From NCBI GenBank assembly GCA_017456895.1, contig JAFTIN010000069.1:1-34665 (forward strand): DNA of 34,665 nt. Reading direction: 5' to 3'. The notes beneath the pieces are model-generated. The model saw only the letters and a list, made by a program, of their open reading frames with translations, was not told where the DNA came from and made no database searches. The stretch is from Clostridia bacterium (GTDB lineage: Bacteria; Bacillota; Clostridia; Oscillospirales; CAG-272). Below, piece after piece: positions 25,284-32,916 of the stretch. The position numbers were made by a program, and so were the translations under genes. The first letter of the stretch is position 1. Every line of letters starts with the position of its first letter.

Positions 25284-27164
25284 TCAGTCAAGTTCGATTA
25301 TTTCATTATATAGATCCGCATATCTGCCTCCGAGGGCTATCAGCTCCTCGTGGCTACCCCTCTCGACTATCCTGCCCTTCTCAAGAACCATAATAGCGTT
25401 CGAGGAGCGGACGGTGGAGAGCCTGTGAGCTATGACGAAGGTGGTCTTGTTCTCCATTATCCTGTCCATACCCTCGTCAATATGCTTCTCGGTCCTTGTG
25501 TCGACCGAGCTCGTCGCCTCGTCAAGAATCAGGATCGGCGCCTTGCTTATAGCCGCTCTGGCTATGTTTAAAAGCTGTCTTTGCCCCTGAGATAGGTTGG
25601 CGCCGTCATTCTCAAGCACGGTATCGTAGCCGTGCTCAAGATTGATGATAAAGGAGTGGGCGGAGGCGATCTTAGCTGCCTCGATAACCTCCTCGTCGGT
25701 AGCGTCGAGTCTGCCATAGCGTATATTTTCCATTACTGTACCGGTGAACAGGTGAGTGTCCTGAAGCACCATAGCCACGTTACGGCGGAGGGCACCGCGA
25801 TCGATCCTCTCGATCGGAATACCGTCGACGGTGATGGTTCCCTCGTTTATATCGTAGAACCTCGAGAGAAGGTTGGTGACGGTGGTCTTGCCCGCTCCGG
25901 TAGAGCCGACGAAGGCTATCTTCTGTCCGGGCTTTGCATACAGCGAGATATTGTGAAGAACGGTAGTGTCGGGGGTATATCCGAAGGATACGTTGTCAAG
26001 GACGATATGTCCCTCGATCTTCTCGGGTACGATCTCATCGGGCAGCTCCTCCTCCGACTTCTCGTCGAGCACCTCAAATACGCGCTCTGCTCCGGCAAGA
26101 GCCGAGAAGATAACGTTCATCTGCATTGAGATCTCGTTTATCGGTCTGTTAAAGGATCTGGTAAAGTTCAAGGATATAGCAAGTCCGCCGTAGTCAAAGC
26201 CTCTAAGAGCTACGAGCAGTCCGCCGACACAGGCGACTATACCGTAGGAAACGTTACACAGCTGGTGTGTAACAGGACCCATTATTCCCGAGCGGAACTG
26301 CGCCTTGATCTGCGACTCGACAAGCTCCTCGTTGAGAAAATCGAACTCGTCAATAGCGACGGCCTCGTGGTTAAAGACCTTAACTACCTTCTGTCCCGAG
26401 ATGATCTCCTCGGAGAATCCGTTGAGCATACCGAGATTTTTCTGTTGCTCCTTATAGGCCGTTCTACCCTTTTTCATTATCAATCTGCTAACAAAAGTTA
26501 GCACAGGAGTCATAATAAGGGTTATGAGTCCGAGTATCCAGTTTGTATAGATCATAAGAACTACGGTACCAACAATGGTTATAGCTCCGGAGATTATCTG
26601 GATAAGAGTGGTGTTGAGCATCTCACCTACGGTGTCAACGTCGTTGGTAAAGCGGCTCATAATATCGCCCGATCTGTGAGTGTCAAAATACTTGATGGGC
26701 AGTGTCTGTATCTTGCGGTAGAGGTCGCTCCTCATACGCTTCAAAGACCTCTGTGAGACAGCGAGCATAAGTCTCTGCTGCAGCCACTGGCTGAAGATCG
26801 AGATAGCGTAAACCAAGGCCATAAGAGCAATTCCGAGAGCCAAGGCAGTCATACGCTCGCTCGGTGTTTTGCCCTCCTCTGTAAGCAGGTTGAGCACGGG
26901 GCGGAGCATATAGGACGAGGTGAGCGATGCGACTGTAAAGAAGAGCGCCGAGACAAGCGCAGCGATAAGCAGTCCTCTCTCGTGGGAGAGGTAGGCAAGC
27001 AGTCTTGCAAGGCTCTTAAGGGCGTTCTTCGGCTTCGCTCCTCCGCGCATCATTCCGCCGGGGCCTCGCCTCGGCATTACGTTCATTTCCTTCCTTGCTC
27101 GGTCGTTTTGCGACGCGGAATATTTCTTTAAAAAGCGCTCGCGTCTGTCGTTATTTGTCATCAT
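25284..27164 (-). CDS. ABC exporter half-transporter, catalytically complete ATPase
   Basis: The 626-residue protein fuses a six-helix type-IV membrane domain (about 60-365) to an ATPase domain. Walker A is GSTGAGKT (420-427), the signature is LSQGQ (524-528), Walker B ends LDEA with catalytic Glu549, and the switch His580 is in IAHR. A basic, Gly/Pro/Met-rich N-terminal tail (about 1-48) precedes the first helix. The start overlaps the partner gene by 4 bp (ATGA) and has GGAGG 7 nt before. The partner has a degenerate ATPase site, so the two form an asymmetric heterodimer (BmrCD/TM287-288 type). The substrate is unknown; drugs or peptides are typical. Confidence 0.92.
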   Translation of the reverse strand: MMTNNDRRERFLKKYSASQNDRARKEMNVMPRRGPGGMMRGGAKPKNALKSLARLLAYLSHERGLLIAALVSALFFTVASLTSSYMLRPVLNLLTEEGKTPSERMTALALGIALMALVYAISIFSQWLQQRLMLAVSQRSLKRMRSDLYRKIQTLPIKYFDTHRSGDIMSRFTNDVDTVGEMLNTTLIQIISGAITIVGTVVLMIYTNWILGLITLIMTPVLTFVSRLIMKKGRTAYKEQQKNLGMLNGFSEEIISGQKVVKVFNHEAVAIDEFDFLNEELVESQIKAQFRSGIMGPVTHQLCNVSYGIVACVGGLLVALRGFDYGGLAISLNFTRSFNRPINEISMQMNVIFSALAGAERVFEVLDEKSEEELPDEIVPEKIEGHIVLDNVSFGYTPDTTVLHNISLYAKPGQKIAFVGSTGAGKTTVTNLLSRFYDINEGTITVDGIPIERIDRGALRRNVAMVLQDTHLFTGTVMENIRYGRLDATDEEVIEAAKIASAHSFIINLEHGYDTVLENDGANLSQGQRQLLNIARAAISKAPILILDEATSSVDTRTEKHIDEGMDRIMENKTTFVIAHRLSTVRSSNAIMVLEKGRIVERGSHEELIALGGRYADLYNEIIELD

Positions 27165-28894
27165 GCTTCCACCTCCTCATCCTTCTGAGAAAGGTAGATC
27201 TCGCGGTACTCTTCGGAGCTCTTCATAAGCTCAGCGTGTGTACCAACGCCGACTACCCTGCCCTCGTCGAGCACGATTATCTTGTCAGCGTCCATGACCG
27301 ACTGAATTCTCTGCGCGATAATAAGCTTTGTTACTCCGCCGAGCTCCTCGCGGAAGGCGTGGCGTATGGAGGCGTCGGTCGCGGTGTCAACTGCGCTGGT
27401 AGAGTCGTCAAGAATGATTATTGCAGGACTTTTGAGCAGGGCGCGAGCAATACACAGTCTCTGCTTCTGTCCGCCCGAGAGTCTCGAGCCCTCGCGGCCG
27501 ATCTCTGTCTCGTATCCGTCCTCAAAGGAGGAGATGAAGCCGTGAGCCTGGGCGATCTTACACACTCTTACAAGCTCCTCGTCAGTGGCAAGCTCGTTAC
27601 CCCAGCGGAGGTTCTCCGCGACGGTGCCGGCAAAGAGTGTATTTTTCTGCAGGACACAGGCTATACCTTCTCTTAAATTATAGAGTGAGTAGTCCTTAAC
27701 GGGCACGCCGTCGATAAGCACTTCACCCTCGTCCACGTCGTATAAACGCGGTATCATGGAAACTAAAGTTGTCTTTCCCGAGCCTGTAGAGCCGATTATG
27801 CCGACAAGCTCTCCGCCACTAATTTTAATATTTATGTTGTCAAGCACCTTCTCGGTGTTGTTCTTGAAGTAACGGAAGGACACGCCCTGGAACTCAATAT
27901 CTCCGCGAGTGACACGTCTGTCCTTTTCCTTTGCCTCATCGTCGGTGAGATCAAGCTTTGCGTTCATTACCTCGGAGATACGTCTGTCTGAGGCGGCCGC
28001 TCTCGTGCCCTGTAGAATAATGTTGGCAAGGAAGTTAAGAGCAGTGAGTATCTGAGTCAAGTAGGTGATGAAGGCTGTGAGTGTACCTATGGTCATATCA
28101 CCGACCATGATCTGTCTGCCGGATACCCAGACCACGAGAAGTGTTGTCACGTTGATAGCCACGGCGCTGACAGGCATCATAAAGAGCATGACCTTAAGGG
28201 CGGATGTGCTCTTCTCCACGAGCTCGGCATTTCTCTTTTCAAAGCGCTCTATCTCGTACTCCTCTCTGACAAAGGACTTAATTACGCGCTGATTTGTAAC
28301 CGTCTCGCCGATGTTGTTGTTGAGGCCGTCGAGAGCCGACTGCATCTTGGTGTATCTTGGACTGGCTGTCTTTATAATAATGAAGATTCCGAGCGCCATA
28401 AACGGAATTATGGCGAAGATTATCCAGGCGAGCTCGCGCTTTAAGGTAAAGGACATTACAAGAGCGCCGATAAGCATTATCGGGCTGCGGAACATACCGC
28501 GCAGGAGGGTTCCCGTGAAGTTCTGCACCTGGGTAATATCGTTCGTTATTCTCGTGATGAGCGAGCCGGTGGTAAAGTCGTCAATGTTTGAGAAGGAGAA
28601 GGACTGTATCCTCTTAAAAACGTCGCGCCTGACGCCTGCGGCAAGCCTTGTTGAGCCGCGTATAGCAAAATTTGCGCCGAGGATACCCGTCAGCATCATA
28701 AATGCGGCGAGCAGGACCATATACAGGCCGTTCTCAAGTATGTAAGGCACGTTCTTTTCCGCCGCGCCCTTGTCTATAATATTGGCGTTTATGTAAGGGA
28801 GAATAAATTCTCCGCACGCCTCCAGCACCATGAAGAAGGGACCGAGGAGAAAGCTGTACCAGTACTTTTTTACGTATCCTACGTATTTTTTCAT
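27161..28894 (-). CDS. ABC exporter half-transporter with degenerate ATPase site
   Basis: The 577-residue protein has a type-IV membrane domain (about 10-310) and an ATPase domain. Walker A is GSTGSGKT (368-375) and the signature LSGGQ (472-476). The residue after Walker B is Asp497 instead of Glu (ILDDSTS), and the switch residue is Gln528 instead of His (IAQR). Both changes are the known marks of the degenerate half of heterodimeric exporters. The ATG at 28894 is preceded by AGAAAGG; the longer frame adds 10 residues before it. It is the first gene after the promoter at 28933-28961. Confidence 0.92.
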   Translation of the reverse strand: MKKYVGYVKKYWYSFLLGPFFMVLEACGEFILPYINANIIDKGAAEKNVPYILENGLYMVLLAAFMMLTGILGANFAIRGSTRLAAGVRRDVFKRIQSFSFSNIDDFTTGSLITRITNDITQVQNFTGTLLRGMFRSPIMLIGALVMSFTLKRELAWIIFAIIPFMALGIFIIIKTASPRYTKMQSALDGLNNNIGETVTNQRVIKSFVREEYEIERFEKRNAELVEKSTSALKVMLFMMPVSAVAINVTTLLVVWVSGRQIMVGDMTIGTLTAFITYLTQILTALNFLANIILQGTRAAASDRRISEVMNAKLDLTDDEAKEKDRRVTRGDIEFQGVSFRYFKNNTEKVLDNINIKISGGELVGIIGSTGSGKTTLVSMIPRLYDVDEGEVLIDGVPVKDYSLYNLREGIACVLQKNTLFAGTVAENLRWGNELATDEELVRVCKIAQAHGFISSFEDGYETEIGREGSRLSGGQKQRLCIARALLKSPAIIILDDSTSAVDTATDASIRHAFREELGGVTKLIIAQRIQSVMDADKIIVLDEGRVVGVGTHAELMKSSEEYREIYLSQKDEEVEA

Positions 28895-28932
28895 TCGTTT
28901 TGCCTTTCTGATGCAGTATCGCATACGTAATA

Positions 28933-28961
28933 ATTATAAATCAATTTAAATATTTTGTCAA
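28933..28961 (-). promoter_or_regulatory. Consensus promoter of the ABC exporter operon
   Basis: TTGACA, 17-nt spacer, TATAAT on the minus strand, a full match to consensus. It lies back to back with a plus-strand promoter 30 bp away. Confidence 0.88.
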
Positions 28962-28991
28962 TGCAAGTCAACAGTTTTTCTAAAAATGGAG

Positions 28992-29020
28992 TTGACATTT
29001 ACGCCGCAATATGATAGAAT
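28992..29020 (+). promoter_or_regulatory. Strong orphan promoter facing the repeat region
   Basis: TTGACA, 17-nt spacer, TAGAAT on the plus strand. No protein gene follows for at least 3 kb on this strand; the next plus-strand gene is the tRNA at 29661. The transcript would cover the 179-bp repeats. Confidence 0.7.
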
Positions 29021-29068
29021 ATACGAGCGGAATAAATGCTACTCCTAATAATCAAGATTAAATACTTA

Positions 29069-29515
29069 CGCCTGCATTGTTAAATGTGAGCAAGCAAAAA
29101 CAACTAAATATTAGCCTGCATAGTTAAATGTGAGCAAGCAAAAACAACTAAGTGTTGTTTTTGTGCCGCGATACGCTCCAAAGCAACGAGCGAGTCAAGT
29201 CGTAGACTTGCGAAGACGACGACTCGCGACTATGCGACGAGCGCGGAATATAATAAACCCCTCCTAAGGGTTTCCCCTTCATAACTGAATACGCCTGCAT
29301 TGTTAAATGTGAGCAAACAAAAACAACTGAGTGTTGTTTTTGTGCCGCGATACGCTCCAAAGCAACGAGCGAGACGAGTCCGAGACTTGCGAGGACGATG
29401 ACTCACGACTATGCGACGAGCGCGGAATATAATAAACCCCTCCTAAGGGTTACTCATTCACAACTGAATACGCCTGCATAGTTAAATGGATATAATAAAC
29501 CCCTCCTAAGGTGTA
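29069..29515. repeat. 179-bp direct repeats with internal hairpins, gene-free
   Basis: The start motif GCCTGCAT(A/T)GTTAAATG occurs at 29070, 29114, 29293 and 29472. The last three are exactly 179 bp apart. Each full unit contains a perfect 10-bp hairpin CAAAAACAAC/GTTGTTTTTG, a CCGCG...GAGCGCGG GC-rich part with smaller stems, and a palindrome with centre CTCCTAA (29255-29273 and 29435-29451; an imperfect third at 29497-29515). The two full units differ mainly in the GC-rich part. Short minus-strand open frames run through it, but their sequence shifts between copies and they look non-coding. The whole 28,895-29,660 stretch holds no other gene. Confidence 0.9.
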
Positions 29516-29528
29516 GGCATATCCGCCC

Positions 29529-29553
29529 AAAACCACTAAATATAGTGTTTTTT
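29529..29553 (+). terminator. Weak terminator-like hairpin after the repeats
   Basis: AAAAC-CACTA, four-base loop, TAGTG-TTTTTT. The stem is short and AT-rich. It would end a plus transcript from the orphan promoter at about 530 nt. Confidence 0.35.
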
Positions 29554-29660
29554 GACCGATTTTGCACCATATTTTGCGTTTTTCTTGCAATAAAATCAAA
29601 ATTGGTATAGTTTTTGGTATTATTTTTGCAACTTTCATTTCGTTAAATAACTTTCAATAT

Positions 29661-29737
29661 GCGCCTATAGCTCAGCAGGATAGAGCACCAACCTCCTAAG
29701 TTGGGTGTCGGACGTTCGAATCGTCTTAGGCGCGCCA
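29661..29737 (+). tRNA. tRNA-Arg (anticodon CCT)
   Basis: Full cloverleaf: acceptor GCGCCTA/TAGGCGC, D arm GCTC/GAGC, anticodon stem CCAAC/GTTGG with loop CTCCTAA (anticodon CCT at 29695-29697, reading AGG), T arm GGACG-TTCGAAT-CGTCT, then G and an encoded CCA. A TTGCAA/TATAGT pair with a short 15-nt spacer lies at 29585-29611 and may be its promoter. The genes that follow belong to an integrated element, so this tRNA is the likely integration target. Confidence 0.96.
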
Positions 29738-29768
29738 GCCCACTATTTAGTGGGCTTTTTTCTTTTGT
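29737..29768 (+). terminator. Terminator of tRNA-Arg
   Basis: AGCCCACTA/TAGTGGGCT with a 2-nt loop centre, followed by TTTTTTCTTTT. The stop codon of the convergent DNA-binding gene lies within the stem. Confidence 0.9.
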
Positions 29769-30183
29769 TTTGCCTTGCTATCGGGTGTCCTGAATAGGTT
29801 TTGACATACTCGCGCAGAGCTTCAATAACCTCGTCGTAGTTCAGTACCCAACGATTTCCGTGCTTAAAGCTCGTGATTTTGCCTTCCCGTATCAGCCGTT
29901 CAATATCGTGTTTATCTATCTGCCACCGCCTAAATCGTTCGTTCCAAAGACGCACACACTCTTTTAAGGTACGTAGGCGCGGCATTTCGTAACGCCCTTC
30001 CCAGCCGTTCGGATTGACCTTTCGCATAAATTCAGCCGGGTCTATCAAGATTATGTTTCGCTCCAAAATATGAGGGATACCGTTTTCAATCGCAAAGCGC
30101 CGCACGTTTGTATAGCGCAGGATTGTTTCGGTATCCCTTTCTGCAAATAGGGCTTGCAGCTTACCCGACGTTATCTTCTTCAT
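29743..30183 (-). CDS. Excisionase-like DNA-binding protein, two domains
   Basis: The 146-residue protein seems to hold two winged-helix, MerR/excisionase-like modules. The second (about 88-128) reads DKHDIERLIREGKITSFKHGNRWVLNYDEV, the familiar pattern of helix, turn, wing with a GNRW turn. The first (about 22-55) has a similar but looser pattern. The tail is Lys/Arg-rich. AGGAGG precedes the ATG, which overlaps the upstream small gene by 23 bp. It is the gene nearest the tRNA, in the same direction as the integrase. It probably helps recombination direction or regulation; this is inference from position. Confidence 0.65.
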   Translation of the reverse strand: MKKITSGKLQALFAERDTETILRYTNVRRFAIENGIPHILERNIILIDPAEFMRKVNPNGWEGRYEMPRLRTLKECVRLWNERFRRWQIDKHDIERLIREGKITSFKHGNRWVLNYDEVIEALREYVKTYSGHPIARQNKRKKPTK

Positions 30184-30373
30184 AGGGCTTTCCTCCTAAA
30201 ATGCAGTAAAGCTCGTCGAGGTTTATCAGCCAAGCGTTACCGTATTTCAGAGCCGTCAGCTTGCCGACCTCTATCAGCTTAATAATCGTGTAGTAGGTGA
30301 TGATGCTTTCGGGGTCTGCTTTCTTCATTTCATTTATAACGTCGCTTATCCGTCGTAATCGTGGTATATACAT
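30161..30373 (-). CDS. Small excisionase-like DNA-binding protein
   Basis: The 70-residue product begins MYIPRLRRISDVI and carries a MerR/Xis-type helix-wing pattern (TIIKLIEVGKLTALKYGNAWLINLDEL). The start at 30373 is chosen because GGAGG lies 5 nt upstream; the open frame extends to 30421 but then overlaps the integrase end without a ribosome site. Its wing resembles that of the next gene, so the two may be duplicates. Confidence 0.65.
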   Translation of the reverse strand: MYIPRLRRISDVINEMKKADPESIITYYTIIKLIEVGKLTALKYGNAWLINLDELYCILGGKPYEEDNVG

Positions 30374-30413
30374 ATTGTCCTCCATAATAAAAAAGATGGC
30401 CGAGATCTTACTC

Positions 30414-31841
30414 TCAGCCATCTGCTGTCAGTTCGCTTAAAATCATTAGTGCCGTATCAAGTGTATCGGGTATAAAGTGAGCATATACCTTTAACGTAAT
30501 TGTCGGGTCGGCGTGTCCCATATATTTGCTAACCGTGTTTACAGGGACGTTCCGCGCGAGCATTATGCTACAATAGGTATGACGTAAGCCGTGGCAAGTT
30601 ACCTTTTTGAAGCCGTTTTTCTGCTCAAAGCGTTTCAGCCATTGACCGATGCTGCCCGTTCCTTCGGGCTCTCTGTAAATGTTTACGGCGAAGTAGTAAT
30701 CGTCGAGCTTGTTATCAAAGTCTGCATCAGCGAGCCTAAACCATTCCATATATGCCCGGAGTTCTGCAATCAGATCATCGGTCAGGGGGATATCTCGCTC
30801 CGACGTCGTTGACTTCGTTCCTTTCTCGTATGTGCCAAATTCGGGCGCATACATTCTGTTCTTGTCTATGCGTACAATCTTCTTTTCAAAGTCGAACTTC
30901 GACCATTTGAGTCCGTGAAGCTCGCACGTTCTGACGCCGGTAAGCAGCATAAATTTCGTTGTTACCCGTCTGTATATGTATTCGGGCGGAAGGTCGTCAA
31001 GAGCCTTTATAAACTCGCGGCATTCCTTAAAGGAATACACCTCCTTTTCGCTTACGGGCGTTAAGCTCGAATTGTTATTACCCGTAACGATTTTCGTGCC
31101 GCAAACGGGATTTTTCGTTATCCATTCGTAGCGTACCGCTTCGTTAAATAAAGCCCTCAAAACTCGTCTGTATCCCTTTATGGTTTCAAGGGCGTAGGTC
31201 TTTTCGATTTTCTCCTGCCTGAAATATTCGTCAAAATCAAGGCTGTAAAACTCGCAGATAGCCTTTGCTTTATCAAGCATTATCTTCGCGCCGCAGTTGT
31301 TCATACTGTAAGAGGATACCCTTGTCAGTATGCCTTCTCTGGCAAGCTCACGAAAGCTGACTTGCTTCGGCAAAGGCTTGATTAACTCTGCTTTATCGGT
31401 CTTTTCCGTCCGTTTCTGTGTAAATCCGTTCAAGAACAGTTGCACGTCACGGACGGTAATTTCCGATATTGGTCTGTTTGCAAGCTGCTGTTCGGTCAGA
31501 TACGCCGTAAAACGTCTGTCAACCTCGCAAATTCTTCGGTAATAGCTTATCGACTGCGTATTAAGTACGGTCTTTTGCCATTCCTTCATAAGCTCCGAAA
31601 AGGTCAAAACTCTGTTTCGAGCAGCCGTAACACCTTCTTGAAATTCGGTCTTGACCGTTTCTTCAAATTCGATAGCGACCTTTTCAACGTACTTTTTGAA
31701 TTTCGCTTCTGTCAGCCCGTCCTCGTTATAAACTCTGCGAGTAAAGAGCTTTGGTTTGCAGGTTACGGGGTCTTTGCCGTAGGCTTGGATTTTCGCCTGC
31801 AATACGCCTTTTTTACTTCTTGTGATGTTGATGTGTGCCAT
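30414..31841 (-). CDS. Tyrosine recombinase (integrase)
   Basis: The 475-residue protein has an N-terminal arm-binding domain (about 1-75), a SAM-like core-binding domain and a C-terminal catalytic domain. The catalytic set is intact: Arg304 (GVRTCELHGLKW), His417 and Arg420 (HGLRHTY), His443 (MGHAD) and Tyr453 (VYAHF). Residues about 160-210 insert a segment resembling a Cro-type helix-turn-helix, which makes the core-binding part longer than usual. GGAGG precedes the ATG. It follows a 60-residue Xis-like gene by 12 bp. Location next to tRNA-Arg supports integration there. Confidence 0.93.
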   Translation of the reverse strand: MAHINITRSKKGVLQAKIQAYGKDPVTCKPKLFTRRVYNEDGLTEAKFKKYVEKVAIEFEETVKTEFQEGVTAARNRVLTFSELMKEWQKTVLNTQSISYYRRICEVDRRFTAYLTEQQLANRPISEITVRDVQLFLNGFTQKRTEKTDKAELIKPLPKQVSFRELAREGILTRVSSYSMNNCGAKIMLDKAKAICEFYSLDFDEYFRQEKIEKTYALETIKGYRRVLRALFNEAVRYEWITKNPVCGTKIVTGNNNSSLTPVSEKEVYSFKECREFIKALDDLPPEYIYRRVTTKFMLLTGVRTCELHGLKWSKFDFEKKIVRIDKNRMYAPEFGTYEKGTKSTTSERDIPLTDDLIAELRAYMEWFRLADADFDNKLDDYYFAVNIYREPEGTGSIGQWLKRFEQKNGFKKVTCHGLRHTYCSIMLARNVPVNTVSKYMGHADPTITLKVYAHFIPDTLDTALMILSELTADG

Positions 31842-31853
31842 TTAGCAACCTCC

Positions 31854-32036
31854 TTATTTGTCCTTCATCGAGATATAATCTAAAAGGCTTTCCATATCCA
31901 CGAGGATTTTTGTGCCGGCGTTCAAGCACTTTACTTTTCCTTCCTTGCACCATACACGAATAGTGTGGATAGTGATGGAAGTTTCGTTATCCTGCGCCTT
32001 GATAATCTCGTAAGCCTTCTTGATGCTTCTTAACAT
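31854..32036 (-). CDS. Excisionase/MerR-type helix-turn-helix protein
   Basis: The 60-residue product has the excisionase pattern TIHTIRVWCKEGKVKCLNAGTKILVDMESLLDYI. The size and the place just before the integrase are typical of Xis proteins, which bend DNA for excision. AGGAGG sits 8 nt before the ATG. Confidence 0.75.
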   Translation of the reverse strand: MLRSIKKAYEIIKAQDNETSITIHTIRVWCKEGKVKCLNAGTKILVDMESLLDYISMKDK

Positions 32037-32312
32037 TTCCGTACCTCCTTTTTGAAATAGTAAGTCAGATGCCGAAAACGGAATAAAATCCGTATCGTTC
32101 GCTAACTTCCGTTTTCATAATACGGAAAATGGCTTTTGAATGTAAGAAACTTTCCCCCAAGCAGTCTGAAAATAAATCCAAATGAACACCGATTTACCCA
32201 AACAAAGCCCAAAGGAAAACACAACTTTTCCTATATCCAAAATCCTCAACACCTCTCCATCAGGAAAAGACACGAGCGGTCAAGGAAAGAAAAAAAATAT
32301 TGCATTATTGTA

Positions 32313-32366
32313 ATGAAAAAAGAGCCGAATCACGAACATTTTTAGTGTCCGTAAAATCGGCTCTTT
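32313..32366 (-). terminator. Hairpin with T-tract, probable terminator
   Basis: A perfect 10-bp inverted repeat AAAGAGCCGA/TCGGCTCTTT with a 28-nt loop; on the minus strand it runs into TTTTTTC. It could be a second stop for the repressor transcript. Confidence 0.6.
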
Positions 32367-32477
32367 GTTGTTTTCAGCAATAATTTTTTTCCTTGACAGC
32401 GACGGCTTTTTCTGATACCCTTCCCCCAAAAAGAGGATTTATAATAATGATATGTAAATAAACAATAGCAAAATGAC

Positions 32478-32510
32478 AAAAAAATAAAAGCTATCTACGA
32501 GCAGATAGCC
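32478..32510 (-). terminator. Terminator of the XRE regulator gene
   Basis: GCTATCT/AGATAGC stem with a 6-nt loop, followed on the minus strand by TTTTATTTTTTT. It begins 2 bp after the regulator stop codon. Confidence 0.85.
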
Positions 32511-32511
32511 T

Positions 32512-32754
32512 TTATTCCACCTCTAAATCTTCACTGCGGAACAGATCATCGTCTAAAAATTCCGTCAGCGAAATGTTAAAGCCGCGAGCAAGCATAATCA
32601 CGGTGCTTAACGTAACAGTTTTGTTTCGTCCGTTCATTATGCACTGCATACTTCCGTGTTGTATGCCGGAGTCAAGCTCTAAACGATATTGTGTCATATC
32701 TTTTTCCTGTAAGAGCTTTGTTATTCTTCTCGCAACAGCGTCATTTACAGTCAC
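32512..32754 (-). CDS. Cro/CI-type (XRE) transcription regulator
   Basis: The 80-residue product is a single helix-turn-helix domain: MTQYRLELDSGIQHGSMQCIMNG is the helix-turn-helix core, and LARGFNISLTEFLDDD is the typical end. The start is GTG with GGAGG 7 nt upstream. It faces the SLOG gene across a gap that carries near-identical operator-like sequences, so it probably represses that gene and itself. Confidence 0.88.
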   Translation of the reverse strand: MTVNDAVARRITKLLQEKDMTQYRLELDSGIQHGSMQCIMNGRNKTVTLSTVIMLARGFNISLTEFLDDDLFRSEDLEVE

Positions 32755-32836
32755 GCAAACACCTCCCGTAAGTAGATTTATCTCCGTAGTTTTGCCTACA
32801 TATATATTTTATCAATAAATAGGAAAAATTATAAGA

Positions 32837-32851
32837 AGGTGTACCTACATA
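32837..32851 (-). promoter_or_regulatory. Operator-like copy O1 (TATGTAGGTACACCT)
   Basis: Read on the minus strand it is the same 15-mer as O2. It lies just upstream of the -35 of the SLOG promoter and just before a TATAAT on the minus strand, so binding here could control both directions. A shorter TATGTAGGC copy is at 32794-32802. Confidence 0.6.
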
Positions 32852-32854
32852 CTA

Positions 32855-32883
32855 TTGATTTTTTCACAAAAGTGTGATATACT
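32855..32883 (+). promoter_or_regulatory. Promoter of the SLOG gene
   Basis: TTGATT, 17-nt spacer, TATACT. The spacer itself contains a TCACA/TGTGA inverted pair. The -10 touches operator O2. Confidence 0.75.
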
Positions 32884-32902
32884 ATGTAGGTACACCTACA
32901 TA
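32883..32902 (+). promoter_or_regulatory. Operator-like palindrome O2 over the start site
   Basis: TATGTAGGT-AC-ACCTACATA: perfect 9-bp arms, beginning at the last base of the -10. A protein bound here would block transcription of the SLOG gene. Confidence 0.65.
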
Positions 32903-32916
32903 AAGAGGTATTTTCT

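Larger units (their letters stand above)
32037..32511. other. Gene-free stretch with several inverted repeats
   Basis: Upstream of the Xis-like gene are GAAAACGGA (32074-32082) and TCCGTTTTC (32108-32116), with an inner ACGGA/TCCGT pair; they may be binding sites for element regulators. A TATTAT with a poor -35 lies just beyond on the minus strand. At 32213-32232 is AGGAAAA/TTTTCCT. The 9-mer TTCCCCCAA occurs at 32152 and 32421. Two terminator-like hairpins are listed separately. No credible ORF. Confidence 0.55.

Noticed and set aside
29148..29638. Minus-strand ORFs in the 179-bp repeats
   Set aside because: No well-placed start after the TTAGGAGG sequence, amino-acid changes between copies show no clear coding pattern, and the frame ends differ.
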